From Phoronis australis (Eukaryota > Phoronida > Phoronidae): a DNA stretch of 64,000 nt. The stretch is taken from positions 195,886 to 259,885 of the forward strand of contig NMRA01000133.1 in the NCBI GenBank assembly GCA_002633005.1, written 5' to 3'. Below, piece after piece: positions 53,401 to 60,537 of this stretch. The position numbers were made by a program, and so were the translations under genes. Every line of letters begins with the position of its first letter. Positions within the stretch are counted from its first letter, which is position 1. The notes below the pieces were generated by a model. It was not told where the DNA came from, searched no databases, and worked only from the letters and a program-made list of their open reading frames with translations.

Positions 53401-55238
53401 CGACACATGCCGAGTTTGACTATGAGAATACCAACGTCTACGAATTCAAGATTTTGGCTACTGACCTCGGTGCTCGTCAAGATTTAATCAAAGTTAGCAT
53501 TGCAATAATTGGTGTCGATGAATTCAGTCCCGTTTTTGCAAAAGATTCGTACTCGTTTGACGTGAGAGGTGATGCAGAGAAAGGTCACGTGGTGGGATCT
53601 GTGCAGGCAACGGACAAAGATGGCGGACCCGATGGCATAGTTGTCTATAGTATCCAAGCTGACCAAACTGGCTCGCATCGATATTTCCAAGTTGATCCGA
53701 AAAGCGGAGTCATCTCCGTTGCCTACAGTCTGCGACAGGAAATTTTGCGGAAACGCAGATCGGTGGTTAAGCGAGCGTTGCCACCAGACTTCTCGCTCAT
53801 TGTTAAAGCCAGCAGTGGCAAGAAGGACTCTAAATCATCGACTATCGTGTGTCGAATTGCTGTTGACTTTACATGTGCTGGATGTCAACCCATTGGTCGC
53901 CAGGATACGACAACAGTCGGTGCCGGTCCGTCAAAACCATATGTTTTCGAAGGTACCCCACTGATTCTTGTGGTTGTGTTCGCCGTTGTTGCTGTTATTT
54001 TGGTTAGTGTTATTGTAATTATATTGTTGAGGAATCGTTGGAAAAGGAAACGCACCAACGATCCACCCCAGGCTCAATTTGATGAAGATTTTGACACGGT
54101 CAATGTGCCTTCGCAAACAACGGACGAAGCGCCACCTAGGTACAACGACATCCGTCGCGAGTACAGTCCTCGCCATCACAATCGCTCAGAATTATCTGAT
54201 CAGTCCCATTCAGCATCAAGTGGCCGCGGCTCATCAGAGTTCATTCCTGAGGATGATGACGAGGAGTTGAGAATCATCAACTCTGCACCGTTGGTACAGA
54301 CTAATAACTTAATACGTAAGGCAATGCCTGATTCTGGCATACAGCACGATCACGATAACATATCAGACACTGGCAGTGTGCAAAATCATCAGGAATATTT
54401 GGCGCGTCTTGGCATTGATGCGTCTAAAATAAAAACAGACTGTAAGCCCAAGGGGCTGGCGCGCTCTGTTGAGAGCATGCATCACTTCTCTGATGAGGGA
54501 GGTGGCGAGGGTGACGGCCTTGACATTGGGGTGTTAGTTGAGCAGAAGCTCGGGGAGGTGGAAGCAGACGAGGATATGGCAATAATGGACGGGACACGTG
54601 AGTTTGGGTTTGGTGAAACTGAGCCGTCTCACGCAGGGTCTCTGTCTAGTGTTATTAACAGTGAGGAGGAGTTTAGTGGCTCGTATAACTGGGACTATTT
54701 ATTAGACTGGGGTCCCCAGTACCAGCCACTGGCTCACGTGTTCTCGGAGATAGCTCGTCTTAAGGACGAGACAATTCAGCCAAAGAAACAGCCAATCAGG
54801 ACAGTTCCCCAGGTGCATATACCCAATAGTCTGAAGCCGCAATTGAAAACGAGGCCTCCGCCTATAATCACAAATGTTCCACCCAAGGCAAATCCTATTG
54901 CCGCCGGAATAAGCGGTGGTAGCTCGTCTAATCTGTCCAGTGGTAGTGGCGGCGCTATGAACTCTAACCGAACAAGTCAATTGACTTCCGTCAGTCTGCC
55001 AAAGTCTCCAATCAGTTATGAATCTAGTTTTACCTCCCCTGCCCTGTCGCCATCATTTACACCAACTTTGTCACCGTTAGCGACGAGGAGCCCGTCAATA
55101 TCTCCACTGCAAACTCCAGGTGCAAGCCAATCGGGAAGGACGTCAGGTCAGTCAACGCCACGGTCGAAAAAGTCAAGGTCGCAGCGTAATCTTGCAATGA
55201 TCCACTCGTCTGGATCAGAGCAAGAGTTGCGGATATAA
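3621..55238 (+). CDS. ds: Dachsous-type giant cadherin (whole gene, 17 coding exons)
   Basis: Joining 17 exons gives 10,164 nt and 3,387 aa. This falls between the lengths I know for human DCHS1 (about 3,300) and fly Ds (about 3,500). The N-terminus has a signal segment at residues 49-65. Then come 27 EC repeats with DxNDN linkers, a membrane span at about 2963-2985 and a tail of about 402 aa. Diagnostic Dachsous blocks are GGDGHF in EC4, SGRGS and QEYLARLGI in the tail, NWDYLLDWGPQYQPLAHVF from residue 3205, and LSPLATRSPSISPL near the C-terminus. In known animals Dachsous binds Fat cadherin on neighbouring cells, is tuned by Four-jointed, and sets planar polarity and Hippo-dependent growth at lateral membranes. 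Coding-intron phases are nine of phase 1, five of phase 0 and two of phase 2. All joins keep frame and EC order, so no exon appears to be missing. Confidence 0.95.
9195..9231. repeat. Short direct duplication near the MITE
   Basis: GTCACGTTCT followed by STGTGGGTC-like sequence occurs twice in tandem about 19 bp apart. It is a small local duplication with no sign of function. Confidence 0.4.
9402..9905. mobile_element. MITE-like element flanked by TTAA
   Basis: TTAA lies at both edges (9398-9401 and 9906-9909). The ends are similar inverted repeats: AGGGCCTTTCATA on the left and GGCGCTTTCATA on the right when reverse-complemented. Inside, CAGTATGAACG recurs at the left (9451 and 9551 areas) and, inverted, near 9830, with many GTTAAC/GTTAACTG words, so the element is partly self-complementary. 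There is no transposase frame. TTAA target sites are typical of piggyBac-type transposases, so this may be a non-autonomous relative; the family is inferred. Confidence 0.7.
20176..20523 (-). other. Unexplained antisense open block bounded by splice-like sites
   Basis: On the - strand, ACATTTCAG ends just before 20523 and ATGCAG|GTAAGA follows at 20176. The 348 nt between them (116 codons) are open and phase 0 at both ends. The translation, starting EVVTTLHLIMASSAGK, matches no family I recognise. It could be an exon of a nested or antisense transcript, a decayed mobile-element fragment, or chance. It sits deep in the Dachsous intron, opposite to the gene's direction. Confidence 0.22.
21551..21575. 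repeat. Poly-C run with one undetermined base
   Basis: Two runs of C are separated by GCACA, and the second contains an N at 21573. This is low-complexity sequence and probably an assembly or base-calling ambiguity. Its true length is uncertain. Confidence 0.85.
23161..23238. repeat. 20-bp tandem repeat, about four copies
   Basis: The unit ATACTGTCGGTGATATTAAG is repeated head to tail with an exact 20-bp period. Copies differ at one or two bases, and the last is shortened. There are no spacers, so it is not a CRISPR array. It lies inside the long Dachsous intron. Confidence 0.9.
28955..29060 (+). repeat. Dispersed repeat, copy 1
   Basis: This block resembles 41381-41485 in the same orientation. 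Shared words include CACAGTATGGACATG/CACAGTATAGATGTG, ACATTTACATGAAATTT/ACATGAATATGAATTT and TTTGAATTTT. It is probably an old interspersed element. No coding capacity or terminal repeats are visible. Confidence 0.5.
38515..38646 (+). repeat. Imperfect direct repeat, period about 86-87 bp
   Basis: GTTTGAGAGTGCAAGT followed by a T-rich stretch and TTCAGGGGGAGATAAT occurs at about 38521-38559 and again at about 38609-38646. A decayed third start (TTGGGTTTGAGTGAACATG) lies near 38735. It sits about 400 bp before the acceptor of exon 3. Confidence 0.75.
39075..39261 (+). CDS. ds: Dachsous exon 3: core of EC6
   Basis: This exon encodes residues 625-686 and begins VSATDPDCGVNAQVTYS, in phase 0 after TTGCAG. 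It carries the DxD calcium motif and LDFETKDEYEF of EC6. It ends in CTCG|GTAAGG, phase 1. The following 463-bp intron shows nothing besides its splice sites. Confidence 0.92.
39725..39955 (+). CDS. ds: Dachsous exon 4: end of EC6, first half of EC7
   Basis: This exon encodes residues 687-763. It has the EC6/EC7 linker DINDNRPVFYP, the family-conserved YSVNLHED and the DADQG calcium site. Acceptor TTTTAG and donor ATG|GTGAGT are good. It is a symmetric phase 1-1 exon of 231 nt, so skipping it would keep frame and remove about one repeat-length of protein. Confidence 0.92.
40159..40443 (+). repeat. ds: Three tandem copies of the exon 5 acceptor region
   Basis: Three acceptor-like blocks lie 116 and 123 bp apart, with AG at 40187-40188, 40303-40304 and 40426-40427. 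The first and third align without gaps over 46 bp with 36 identities, each with TTTATGYAAATGA, GTCTGC and CACAGGTCA. The middle copy is shorter and more decayed. Only the third leads into an open cadherin frame. Use of the first would run into TAA about 55 nt on. I infer local tandem duplication of the intron end. Confidence 0.65.
40428..40664 (+). CDS. ds: Dachsous exon 5: second half of EC7, start of EC8
   Basis: This exon encodes residues 764-842. It contains LHVLQVQAADGGG, a degenerate EC7 linker (IKSNQQAPEF in place of DxNDNxPxF), and the start of EC8 (FSVAENVTTGKSVGTV). It is a symmetric phase 1-1 exon of 237 nt, ending TCTG|GTGAGT. Phase and family order fix this acceptor rather than the two similar ones upstream. 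The next intron (1,282 bp) contains the second dispersed-repeat copy. Confidence 0.9.
41381..41485 (+). repeat. Dispersed repeat, copy 2
   Basis: This is the partner of the block at 28955-29060, in the same orientation, with CACTAACTCATTACA, CACAGTATAGATGTG and TTTGAATTTTCG. It lies in the Dachsous intron between exons 5 and 6. The element class is unknown. Confidence 0.5.
41947..42122 (+). CDS. ds: Dachsous exon 6: second half of EC8
   Basis: This exon encodes residues 843-901, including ITYSIVAGDPSSYFSI and VLDHERHSSLLLNLQA, ending with the family-conserved YGRTQ just before the EC8 linker. It enters in phase 1 after GTTTAG and leaves in phase 0 at ACACAG|GTAATT. The following 512-bp intron shows nothing else. 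Confidence 0.9.
42635..44990 (+). CDS. ds: Dachsous exon 7: EC8 linker, EC9-EC15, start of EC16
   Basis: This long exon (2,356 nt, residues 902-1686) encodes seven complete cadherin repeats. Linkers in order are DVNDNPPHF, DVNDNAPVF, DVNDVSPDF, DRNDNPPQF, DVNEPPTF, DMNDNQPKF, DLNDNAPSF and DLNDNAPHF. The EC12 linker lacks the final D-N pair, and the EC10 one has V for N. The exon opens at TTG (Leu) after CTGTTGTAG in phase 0 and ends TCAG|GTCAGT in phase 1. Reading through gives a stop at 45017-45019. The next intron (485 bp) shows nothing else. Confidence 0.94.
45476..45823 (+). CDS. ds: Dachsous exon 8: second half of EC16, first half of EC17
   Basis: This exon encodes residues 1687-1802 with IDAKTGEITTTEVLDRE, the EC16 linker DVNDHTPVF and the EC17 calcium site TDADSGVNG. 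It is a symmetric phase 1-1 exon of 348 nt. The donor ATAG|GTTGGT is weaker than its neighbours, but family order and phase support it. The next intron (368 bp) shows nothing else. Confidence 0.9.
46192..46564 (+). CDS. ds: Dachsous exon 9: second half of EC17, first part of EC18
   Basis: This exon encodes residues 1803-1926, with GNIGNKFSI, the linker DINDNDPVF and EC18 up to STGVITTTG. The acceptor is TTTCCAG. The donor is CAGG|GTAAGT at 46565, phase 2; one codon further on the frame meets TAA, so this is the only productive donor. Just downstream the exon end is echoed by a tandem repeat. Confidence 0.9.
46555..46760 (+). repeat. ds: Donor-containing minisatellite after exon 9
   Basis: A unit of about 32 bp resembling ATCACAACAACAGGGTAAGT is repeated six to seven times. 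It begins with the last bases of exon 9 and its true donor. GT positions are 46565, 46597, 46628, 46659, 46693, 46725 and 46753, so spacings are 28-34 bp. Copies 1, 3, 4, 5 and 7 keep GTAAG; copies 2 and 6 are weakened (GTTAGT, GTGTGT). The copies after the first lie in the intron. The repeat seems to have grown from the exon-intron junction. Confidence 0.85.
47285..47483 (+). CDS. ds: Dachsous exon 10: end of EC18, start of EC19
   Basis: This exon encodes residues 1927-1993, with LLNREKVASYQFEVRASD, the linker DVNDNAPYF and the first strand of EC19. It enters in phase 2 after ATTTTAG and leaves in phase 0 at TCACAG|GTAGAG. A 252-bp intron follows. Confidence 0.9.
47736..47967 (+). CDS. ds: Dachsous exon 11: middle of EC19
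   Basis: This exon encodes residues 1994-2070. It starts LIAEDKDEGVNSQIVYRF and continues to a repeat end with unusual cysteines (KACDNG, SLCSEG). The acceptor is GTTCCAG, and the donor GAAG|GTAAGA is phase 1. The EC19 linker that follows in exon 12 is degenerate. The next intron (561 bp) shows nothing else. Confidence 0.88.
48529..48747 (+). CDS. ds: Dachsous exon 12: end of EC19, first half of EC20
   Basis: This exon encodes residues 2071-2143. It has LLVVRIGDNPSISTLRF in place of a DxNDN linker, then FTYAAYISEAATVDTEV. EC20 has no clear DxD/DxE calcium motif here (RASYVQPSPGQ). It is a symmetric phase 1-1 exon of 219 nt. The fly protein, as I recall it, is also irregular at this point. 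The next intron (377 bp) shows nothing else. Confidence 0.87.
49125..49336 (+). CDS. ds: Dachsous exon 13: end of EC20, start of EC21
   Basis: This exon encodes residues 2144-2214, with LDYETTQRLRLIVLAAS, the linker DYNDNAPKF and the Dachsous-typical SVYEGNNRGTYVTQ. The acceptor is CAACTAG, and the donor CCCAG|GTAAGT is phase 0. The 749-bp intron after it carries a tRNA-derived SINE-like segment. Confidence 0.9.
49820..50000 (+). mobile_element. tRNA-derived SINE-like segment in Dachsous intron
   Basis: A box A-like TGGTTCAGTTTACTGG (49858-49873) and a box B-like GGTTCGCATCC (49902-49912) are spaced as in a tRNA-derived promoter. A unique tail follows (GGGGCAGAAATCTTTTCAG and on). The 16-mer GTCTGATTGGATTTCT at 49820-49835 also occurs on the - strand at 56658-56673 beside another box B, which supports a shared SINE family. 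Ends are not sharp. It is not a functional tRNA gene: it lacks a pairing acceptor stem. Confidence 0.55.
50086..50371 (+). CDS. ds: Dachsous exon 14: EC21 and start of EC22
   Basis: This exon encodes residues 2215-2309: VSASDADSGDNGQIRY, IVTTNKRLDREIQDSYRL, the linker DINDNEPFI and VPVSLPEG. It has phase 0 at its start (TATAG|GTATCG) and phase 1 at GAAG|GTAAGT. The next intron (326 bp) shows nothing else. Confidence 0.92.
50698..50888 (+). CDS. ds: Dachsous exon 15: middle of EC22
   Basis: This exon encodes residues 2310-2373: TDVGTVITTVTATDADTNP and the strand pair ending SLYVLMIT. The acceptor is TTTACAG, and the donor AACG|GTGAGT is phase 0. The next intron (484 bp) shows nothing else. 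Confidence 0.91.
51373..51613 (+). CDS. ds: Dachsous exon 16: end of EC22, first half of EC23
   Basis: This exon encodes residues 2374-2453: ASDTVHDTTANLTVNI, the linker DVNDNAPVF, and EC23 up to FHINPSTG. The acceptor is TCTTACAG, and the donor ACTG|GTGAGT is phase 1. A minisatellite begins 27 bp after the donor. Confidence 0.92.
51641..51800 (+). repeat. 17-bp minisatellite after exon 16
   Basis: The unit GTTGCTGAGGCTATTTT is repeated about ten times at an exact 17-bp spacing. The first four copies are variable (CAGGCG, GACTCA and so on) and the later ones nearly identical. It lies in the 340-bp intron between exons 16 and 17, about 150 bp before the next acceptor. Confidence 0.93.
51954..52125 (+). 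CDS. ds: Dachsous exon 17: second half of EC23, linker
   Basis: This exon encodes residues 2454-2510: TIYTNKTVIYSPNQQVISL, then ITDINNYSPRF, in which N-Y replaces D-N in the linker. The acceptor is GTTTCAG, and the donor TACAG|GTAATG is phase 2, completing a serine with the next exon. The next intron (481 bp) shows nothing else. Confidence 0.9.
52607..55238 (+). CDS. ds: Dachsous exon 18: EC24-EC27, membrane span, cytoplasmic tail
   Basis: This last exon (2,632 nt, residues 2511-3387) encodes EC24-EC26 with linkers DINDWAPEF, DINDHEPMF and the degenerate GVDEFSPVF. The membrane-proximal EC27 holds a basic run RKRRSVVKR (2892-2900) that fits a furin-type site. The membrane span LILVVVFAVVAVILV and on (2963-2985) is followed by basic RNRWKRKR. 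The tail has a PPRY motif (3020-3023, a WW-domain ligand type), acidic and SGRGS blocks, QEYLARLGI, NWDYLLDWGPQYQPLAHVF from 3205 (resembling the beta-catenin-binding segment of classical cadherins), and Ser/Pro-rich LSPLATRSPSISPL. The stop is TAA at 55236. Confidence 0.95.
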
Positions 55239-55990
55239 GTAATGTGTAACCATGGAAACCATTTAAACTTTGTGCTCATTTCACCCCATTACAATGTTGA
55301 TATGTAATTAAATATTATCTGTACATTGTGTATATATAAACGTAACATATAGATATCTATATATACCAATGCATTCAAATTGTCATTGTCTTTACTGAAT
55401 GAAGTATGAGGTGCAAAATGTACTGTAGAAGATATGCATAATCATTTCTTTATTAATGAGCGTATCCAATATTAGACTATTTTTATATTTGAGCTCATAG
55501 TGTAAATGCTGAAATAACGAATGCATGGTATGTCTTGTTAGCATACACAGAGAGAAGGGGATTTATTTTCTGTGTATGGAGAATCCAGTACGTGATGCGG
55601 TATATCACATTTTTACTTGCTCACTGAATATTTTGGGCAAAACTCTTCCCGACCAAACTAACAAGCTGACCAAATAACAAGCTTAGTGGAGTATTTATTT
55701 TTTAATGAAGTCCATTTTATAAAAGTATTTATCTATAGTATGTATTGCTTTTGTTGGTATCAAGGTCAGACCTTAAGAATCATGTGGGTAATGGGCTGAA
55801 GACCCTTGAATGTGGAACAAGTTCTATTCAGATTACATATTTTATCTTACTTGTAAATAGAGACTGTAGGGCTAGATGTTTGGTAGATTTTGTAGTTTTT
55901 TATAAGGAAAAGCACTACTGTTGATAAATTGCTTGTTATTAGCTTTTATGAATAAAAGTTATTTATAATAAATAATATGAATTTATTTTG
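55239..55990 (+). terminator. ds: Dachsous 3' UTR with polyadenylation signals
   Basis: AT-rich sequence follows the stop. AATAAA occurs at 55951-55956 and again at 55967-55972, close together and followed by T-rich sequence, which makes them the likely cleavage signals. The 3' UTR would then be about 0.75 kb. A further AATAAA lies near 56090 as an alternative. Confidence 0.55.
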
Positions 55991-58858
55991 ATGTGACAGG
56001 CAATGCACGCACGCACACATATACAACCATCAAGTTAGTCATATTGAATGTTGTGTCGGTGGGTCAAAGACAACCAAACTTCAAAGTAAAATAAAATTAG
56101 AAAAAGTGGCTCGAAAGCCTTAAAGAAAGCTTAGAGTGCCATTGCAACCACAGTACAACCATAGAAGGCAACTGCCAACTTCCGAGCCTTATTTAGACTC
56201 GAGCTTTTGTGACTTGGAAAATCAAATGAAATATCGGTGTTGCACGAAACTATGTTCTAAGGTAATAGCCATATTGTCTAAAGTATGCTCAAAATTACAT
56301 TTAAAATCGGCTTGCACATTTTTCACTGTACTCTAGTTGACCCTCAGGAATTTGTTTTATTCACAGGTTTATACTCAAGTGTTAAAAACTAACAAGATTA
56401 GCTTCTATCTACACATATACAAATACAAAGCAAACCATGTATTTCAAAGACAATACCCATACTTTGAATTTTTGCATTATCTCTTATATTAAGCTCCACT
56501 ATCTGAGCGATCTCGTGACTCAATACAGTGTTACATGGCAAGAGATTTACGCACAATATATGAAGAAAGTTATTTTCACATTTAAAATGTCCACATTTTG
56601 TTGTTGATGTCTGACAAAGGCTCGAACCCAGGACTCTGGCTTTCTGCTAGTCATCTGAGAAATCCAATCAGACGTAATAGAAAGCAATAATTCTTACTTA
56701 TAAAATATCAACACGTCAATTTATAACACCACAATTCAGTTCACAAGTCACTATTTTGGAATTATCACTAAAAGCCACAGGATGTAATTCCAACTGCGCT
56801 ATGCAAGCGTTCCCAAATTGTTAATGTGCTCATAAGCCATATTTCGTGAGCCTGACACTGAGTTTGGCAATTGGTTCACCATGTTTGTAAGTCCGGGCAC
56901 AAATTTGTGAGTCAGTGAATCGAGTTGATTTTTGAAATACATTTATTTCGTTCCAGCATGGATATTTACAAGTCACATGAAACAATACAGGGACATAATT
57001 TACAACAATCAACAAGTACCACAGTTTCTTAAGGACAAATCTTAACAAAGTTCACCAAACTTTTGGAAATTGAGATTTTTTGAGTGAACCTTAATGTTAA
57101 AGGTGCTGTATCTCATTAAATTGTGAATATGCAAATGAACTACTAATTTACAAACAACCCCGGGTCCTCAATGTGCCCGAAACCATCCGAGAACCAGTTA
57201 CCATTACAATCTCATAAAAGTCTCGTTTTGCGAGACTATTTTTAATTACCAATAAACGAGTATGGTAATATTTCATCATTACCCTAATGAAACAAGGCAC
57301 AGTTTTTTTATTATTTGTTTATTTCAATATCAAATAATTGTATAGTATTTGGAATTACTAGGGTTTTTATATGTTCACACTTGTTTTTAAGTGTATCCGT
57401 TACAGTGTTTTTTTTTACTGAAAACCACAGTTTATTTTACAAAATAGTTTTTTCTTTTTTTATTATACTTGTACACATTTCTCCAGGAAGTCACAAGATA
57501 GCGTTTGCCAAAATGATCAACCGATTTATGTTACCGAAAATATTTTTTAATTCTGGTCAGCACACCACCAGTGGCCACATCATATTTCTATAGATTTATG
57601 TTACAGGATTTCGACTAAGTACATCCCCGGTGGACTGAGTTAATCATACCCTGTGCCACGTTCGTAAGTGTAAGTGTTGTTTCTGAGTGTGACAGCTGTG
57701 TTGTTTCTATCCCCTAACAACTACAGTCATACATTTAACTGCAGTAGAGTTAGATGAATATACACACTAGTTCTTAATGCATGTGACTGGAGTCAGTTCC
57801 ACAGGATCTATGTCACAACTATGGGACACAAACAATCACTGTTAGTGAATCAGGCACCATATTTACATTTTACAAAATTTAGTGTACTTGTAATTGACTA
57901 TAAATGCATTTACAATGCAACAAGATTTATGAGACAAGATGTGCCAATTTTCCTTCTTGTTCTCAAGAAAATGACAAATTAAATCTCTACTTGACTAAAA
58001 TCAGCTAATTTTTGGACCAAAAAATGTGACAAAGTTTTAAACGGCACTCATTTATTTTGCGTCTCGCAGTCTTCTGAGCGTTTTCCAAAACTTTGAAAAA
58101 AATAGATGAATTTTGATGACATCTTATGTTTTTGAAAATTATTCTATGACCCCACTGTAGGAGCTGTTTGCACCATTTTACGAGGAAACTCACTAGTCTC
58201 AAGGTAGCTGGGCACATAATAAACGTTCATCATTTCGAGAGAGGGGAGGGGGGGAAGAGATAATCAAGACTGCCCTTGAAGACACTAGAAAGCCAGAGAA
58301 GAATACATGATACAGACTTCAATGGCGGAAGTGTAAAGAAGAGCCACCATGGGAAAAAATTGACACATTACCAGATATGTACGATGCAAGCATAAAGAGT
58401 TGGAGCAAATTTAGACAAGCCATATTCTTTAATGAGTGGCAAGCACTTATAACGAAGTTTAGACAAACTTGAAGTCTCGTTTCTGTATGATTTTGAAATT
58501 TTTTGCATGAGGTAACAGAAGTGGGATCACTCATTATGGGAACTTGACACGTACAAGTGCGGTCATTCTTCATATGTTTTGCACTAAATTGTCATTTTCT
58601 ATTTTTCAAAAGTTGGTTACCTGGCTGCAAATAATTGAAATTTCATGGTCGGAGTGTACTTTGAACATTTACACCGTACAAACCCAGATAATAACAGACT
58701 AAAACTTTCTCATTGTTAATTAATGTTTTTGTTGAGAAAAAATGCAAATCCAAATAAAATTTTACATATTTTATGCTAAACAGATGAAAAATTACTGCTT
58801 GCCACCAGTTTGTGCGAGGTGACCTCTCCTAGTTTAACACAGCCCACTTTCACATGAC
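55991..58858. other. Convergent intergenic region between Dachsous and MED7
   Basis: No coding exon is visible on either strand. It includes the 3' UTR of MED7 on the - strand, whose end I cannot place (TTTATT near 58050 is one possible signal, read in reverse). It also holds a SINE fragment at 56600-56673 and a purine-rich G run near 58240-58260. Confidence 0.5.
56600..56673 (-). mobile_element. SINE fragment
   Basis: On the - strand GTCTGATTGGATTTCT (56673-56658) is followed by AGCAGAAAGCC and a box B-like GGGTTCGAGCC (56629-56619). The first 16-mer is identical to 49820-49835, and the order 16-mer, GCAGAA, box B is the same in both. It appears to be a shorter member of that family. Confidence 0.5.
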
Positions 58859-59398
58859 CTAGTTCATGGAGTCCACAATTTCACACATCATCCTATCCTG
58901 TCCTGTACACTCCTGCTCATTGGTACCCCCTGTGTCTTTCTCATCCGTTTCCATTCCCTCCATCTTCACCAACAATTTATTGTCAAGACTCGTCTCCTCT
59001 GGCAAGCTACCCACAGCGCCCTGCAAAATTTCCACGACTTTATCCAAATGTTTCTGAAACCTTTCTGCCGTTTCTAACCGCTGTCGTTTCTGCAGTTCGA
59101 GCATCACGCGTAGCGTTTCCCGTGCCTGATGTGGTCGGAACTCATTTATTAAATGGTGCATGTGAATGAACAGCAACTTCAAGTCTTCTATTTTCTCCGT
59201 CCGTTTCGGCGAGTCGGGACACTTGATCATGATATCGAGGAGGTCGAGAAAATTGACCAGCACTGAGTGATTGAGTTTCTTGAGTTCTTTCTTGTGATCA
59301 GGATTCAAAGGATACAGCCTCCTGATTCCTTGACTCTCCAAGGGTCGGATGATGGCGTCATCCGCGTGGAATGGGGCACCAAACATGGAATAGGTATC
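58859..59398 (-). CDS. MED7: MED7, coding exon 2
   Basis: This exon encodes residues 43-221 of Mediator subunit 7. MED7 is part of the Mediator middle module, where it pairs with MED21 and holds MED31, linking transcription factors to RNA polymerase II. The exon starts DTYSMFG after CCTATTTTGCTCCCAG. It carries the near-invariant blocks [52 protein letters not shown] and [15 protein letters not shown], which form the helical core that packs with MED21. The C-terminal 40 residues are acidic and poorly conserved. It ends at TAG (58861-58859). Total length 221 aa compares with 233 in human. Confidence 0.95.
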   Translation of the reverse strand, partial: DTYSMFGAPFHADDAIIRPLESQGIRRLYPLNPDHKKELKKLNHSVLVNFLDLLDIMIKCPDSPKRTEKIEDLKLLFIHMHHLINEFRPHQARETLRVMLELQKRQRLETAERFQKHLDKVVEILQGAVGSLPEETSLDNKLLVKMEGMETDEKDTGGTNEQECTGQDRMMCEIVDSMN

Positions 59399-59987
59399 CT
59401 GGGAGCAAAATAGGAGAATAGTACTTAACAACTGCGACAGAAGGAGAATAATAAAACTTTGGTTAATTGATAAACAATGGATTCATAGTAAATCCATTTC
59501 AGAGCTCTCGTGACTGCGACAGCGGAGAAATCAAACAATGGAACAAAGAACCTTATTTCAGACCAAAATATGACATATATTTACACCAAAGGTTTACACG
59601 CCGTTGTTCAAAATTAAGGCCAACATAGCCAAAATAGTAAAAATAATTATTAATAGAAAAATTTTAGCACTTCAAATGACAGGGCTTCACTCAGGTCGAC
59701 GTCTTAGGAAATATAATCAAGAGACCAATCTCAGAGCAACTTCGGATAAATGACAATATAATATTACATATCATGGAAAACACCTAACCAAATAAAACAA
59801 AATCTTTTCTACACCAAGGCTAATGACATTATTTGTTTCTTGTAGAAATGAATAACATAGCTACAGAGCAGGAAAACATAGCATACGCCTGAGGTTATAC
59901 AAATATCTTTGTTCAGTTTAATATGTATAACTCAAGCTTGATGTACATGAATGTAATCAACCTTGGACAAGTGACCTAGATCCAAAC
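59399..59987 (-). other. MED7: MED7 coding intron
   Basis: This 589-bp intron is phase 0, between CCTGTTCAG and GATACC. The acceptor is strong. The donor GTTTGG is weak after position 2 but is backed by an exact CAG exon end and by protein alignment ([15 protein letters not shown]). Nothing else is seen. Confidence 0.88.
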
Positions 59988-60117
59988 CTGAACAGGAGGG
60001 GGTGGCTTTGGTACACGACCCCGCTCGACATTCTCATTAGTGTACACCTGGTAGTACTGCGATGGTGGCAGTGGAAATGAGCTGACCCCTTGAGACTGGC
60101 CTTCACCAGACATAGTG
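59988..60117 (-). CDS. MED7: MED7, coding exon 1
   Basis: This exon opens with CACT of 5' UTR after TTTTTTGCAG, then ATG at 60113. It encodes 42 residues, starting [17 protein letters not shown] and ending [15 protein letters not shown]. The proline-rich end corresponds to the MED7 N-terminal segment that wraps MED31. An upstream in-frame ATG at 60170 lies beyond the acceptor and is not used in this model. The start and the splice join give a continuous 221-residue MED7 with no frame shift. Confidence 0.93.
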
Positions 60118-60307
60118 CTGCAAAAAATGCAGAGCATGAAAAGCGATACAGAAGTGTGGTAGTTCTTCACTTAGTTGGCATACAGTAAGGCAGACAACTG
60201 GAATTTCATTTTCTTAATCATAACAACAAAACATTGTGAAAATTGTACTACAATTCCAGGAAAGAAAACAAATAATGTTTGAGTTTATTACTGGAATAAA
60301 AACTTAC

Positions 60308-60460
60308 AAAAATTAGCGACGTTGCGTCCGCATTTCACGGATTTCAGCTTGGCTTGTGATGTTATAATTATTCTGGCCAATTGGTGGCATTTTCACCAGA
60401 CGGCGCGGCATTGACGTCAGAACACCATCCCATACGTGTGACAAATCGAATCTTAAACCG
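60308..60460 (-). other. MED7: Probable MED7 non-coding first exon (5' end undefined)
   Basis: On the - strand a donor T|GTAAGT lies at 60307-60302, facing the acceptor at 60118-60119 upstream of the MED7 ATG. This supports a small 5' UTR intron of 190 bp (60118-60307). The exon start is a guess; it would lie within or just upstream of the CCAAT/CRE block. Confidence 0.5.
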
Positions 60461-60490
60461 CCTTTTTTATTTAAAGCGGTCACAGCACAA
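60360..60490 (-). promoter_or_regulatory. MED7: MED7 promoter block
   Basis: This short block, less AT-rich than its surroundings, contains a palindromic CCAATTGG (60378-60385) and a perfect CRE, TGACGTCA (60412-60419). TTTTTTATTTAAA and GCCGCCGAAAATG lie nearby, the latter like a YY1-type element. It sits directly upstream of the MED7 first exon. Housekeeping Mediator genes commonly use TATA-less promoters of this kind. The exact start is not visible. Confidence 0.55.
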
Positions 60491-60537
60491 CAAGAGCCGC
60501 CGAAAATGAAACAAGATACTAGTAACTGAATTGCAAA

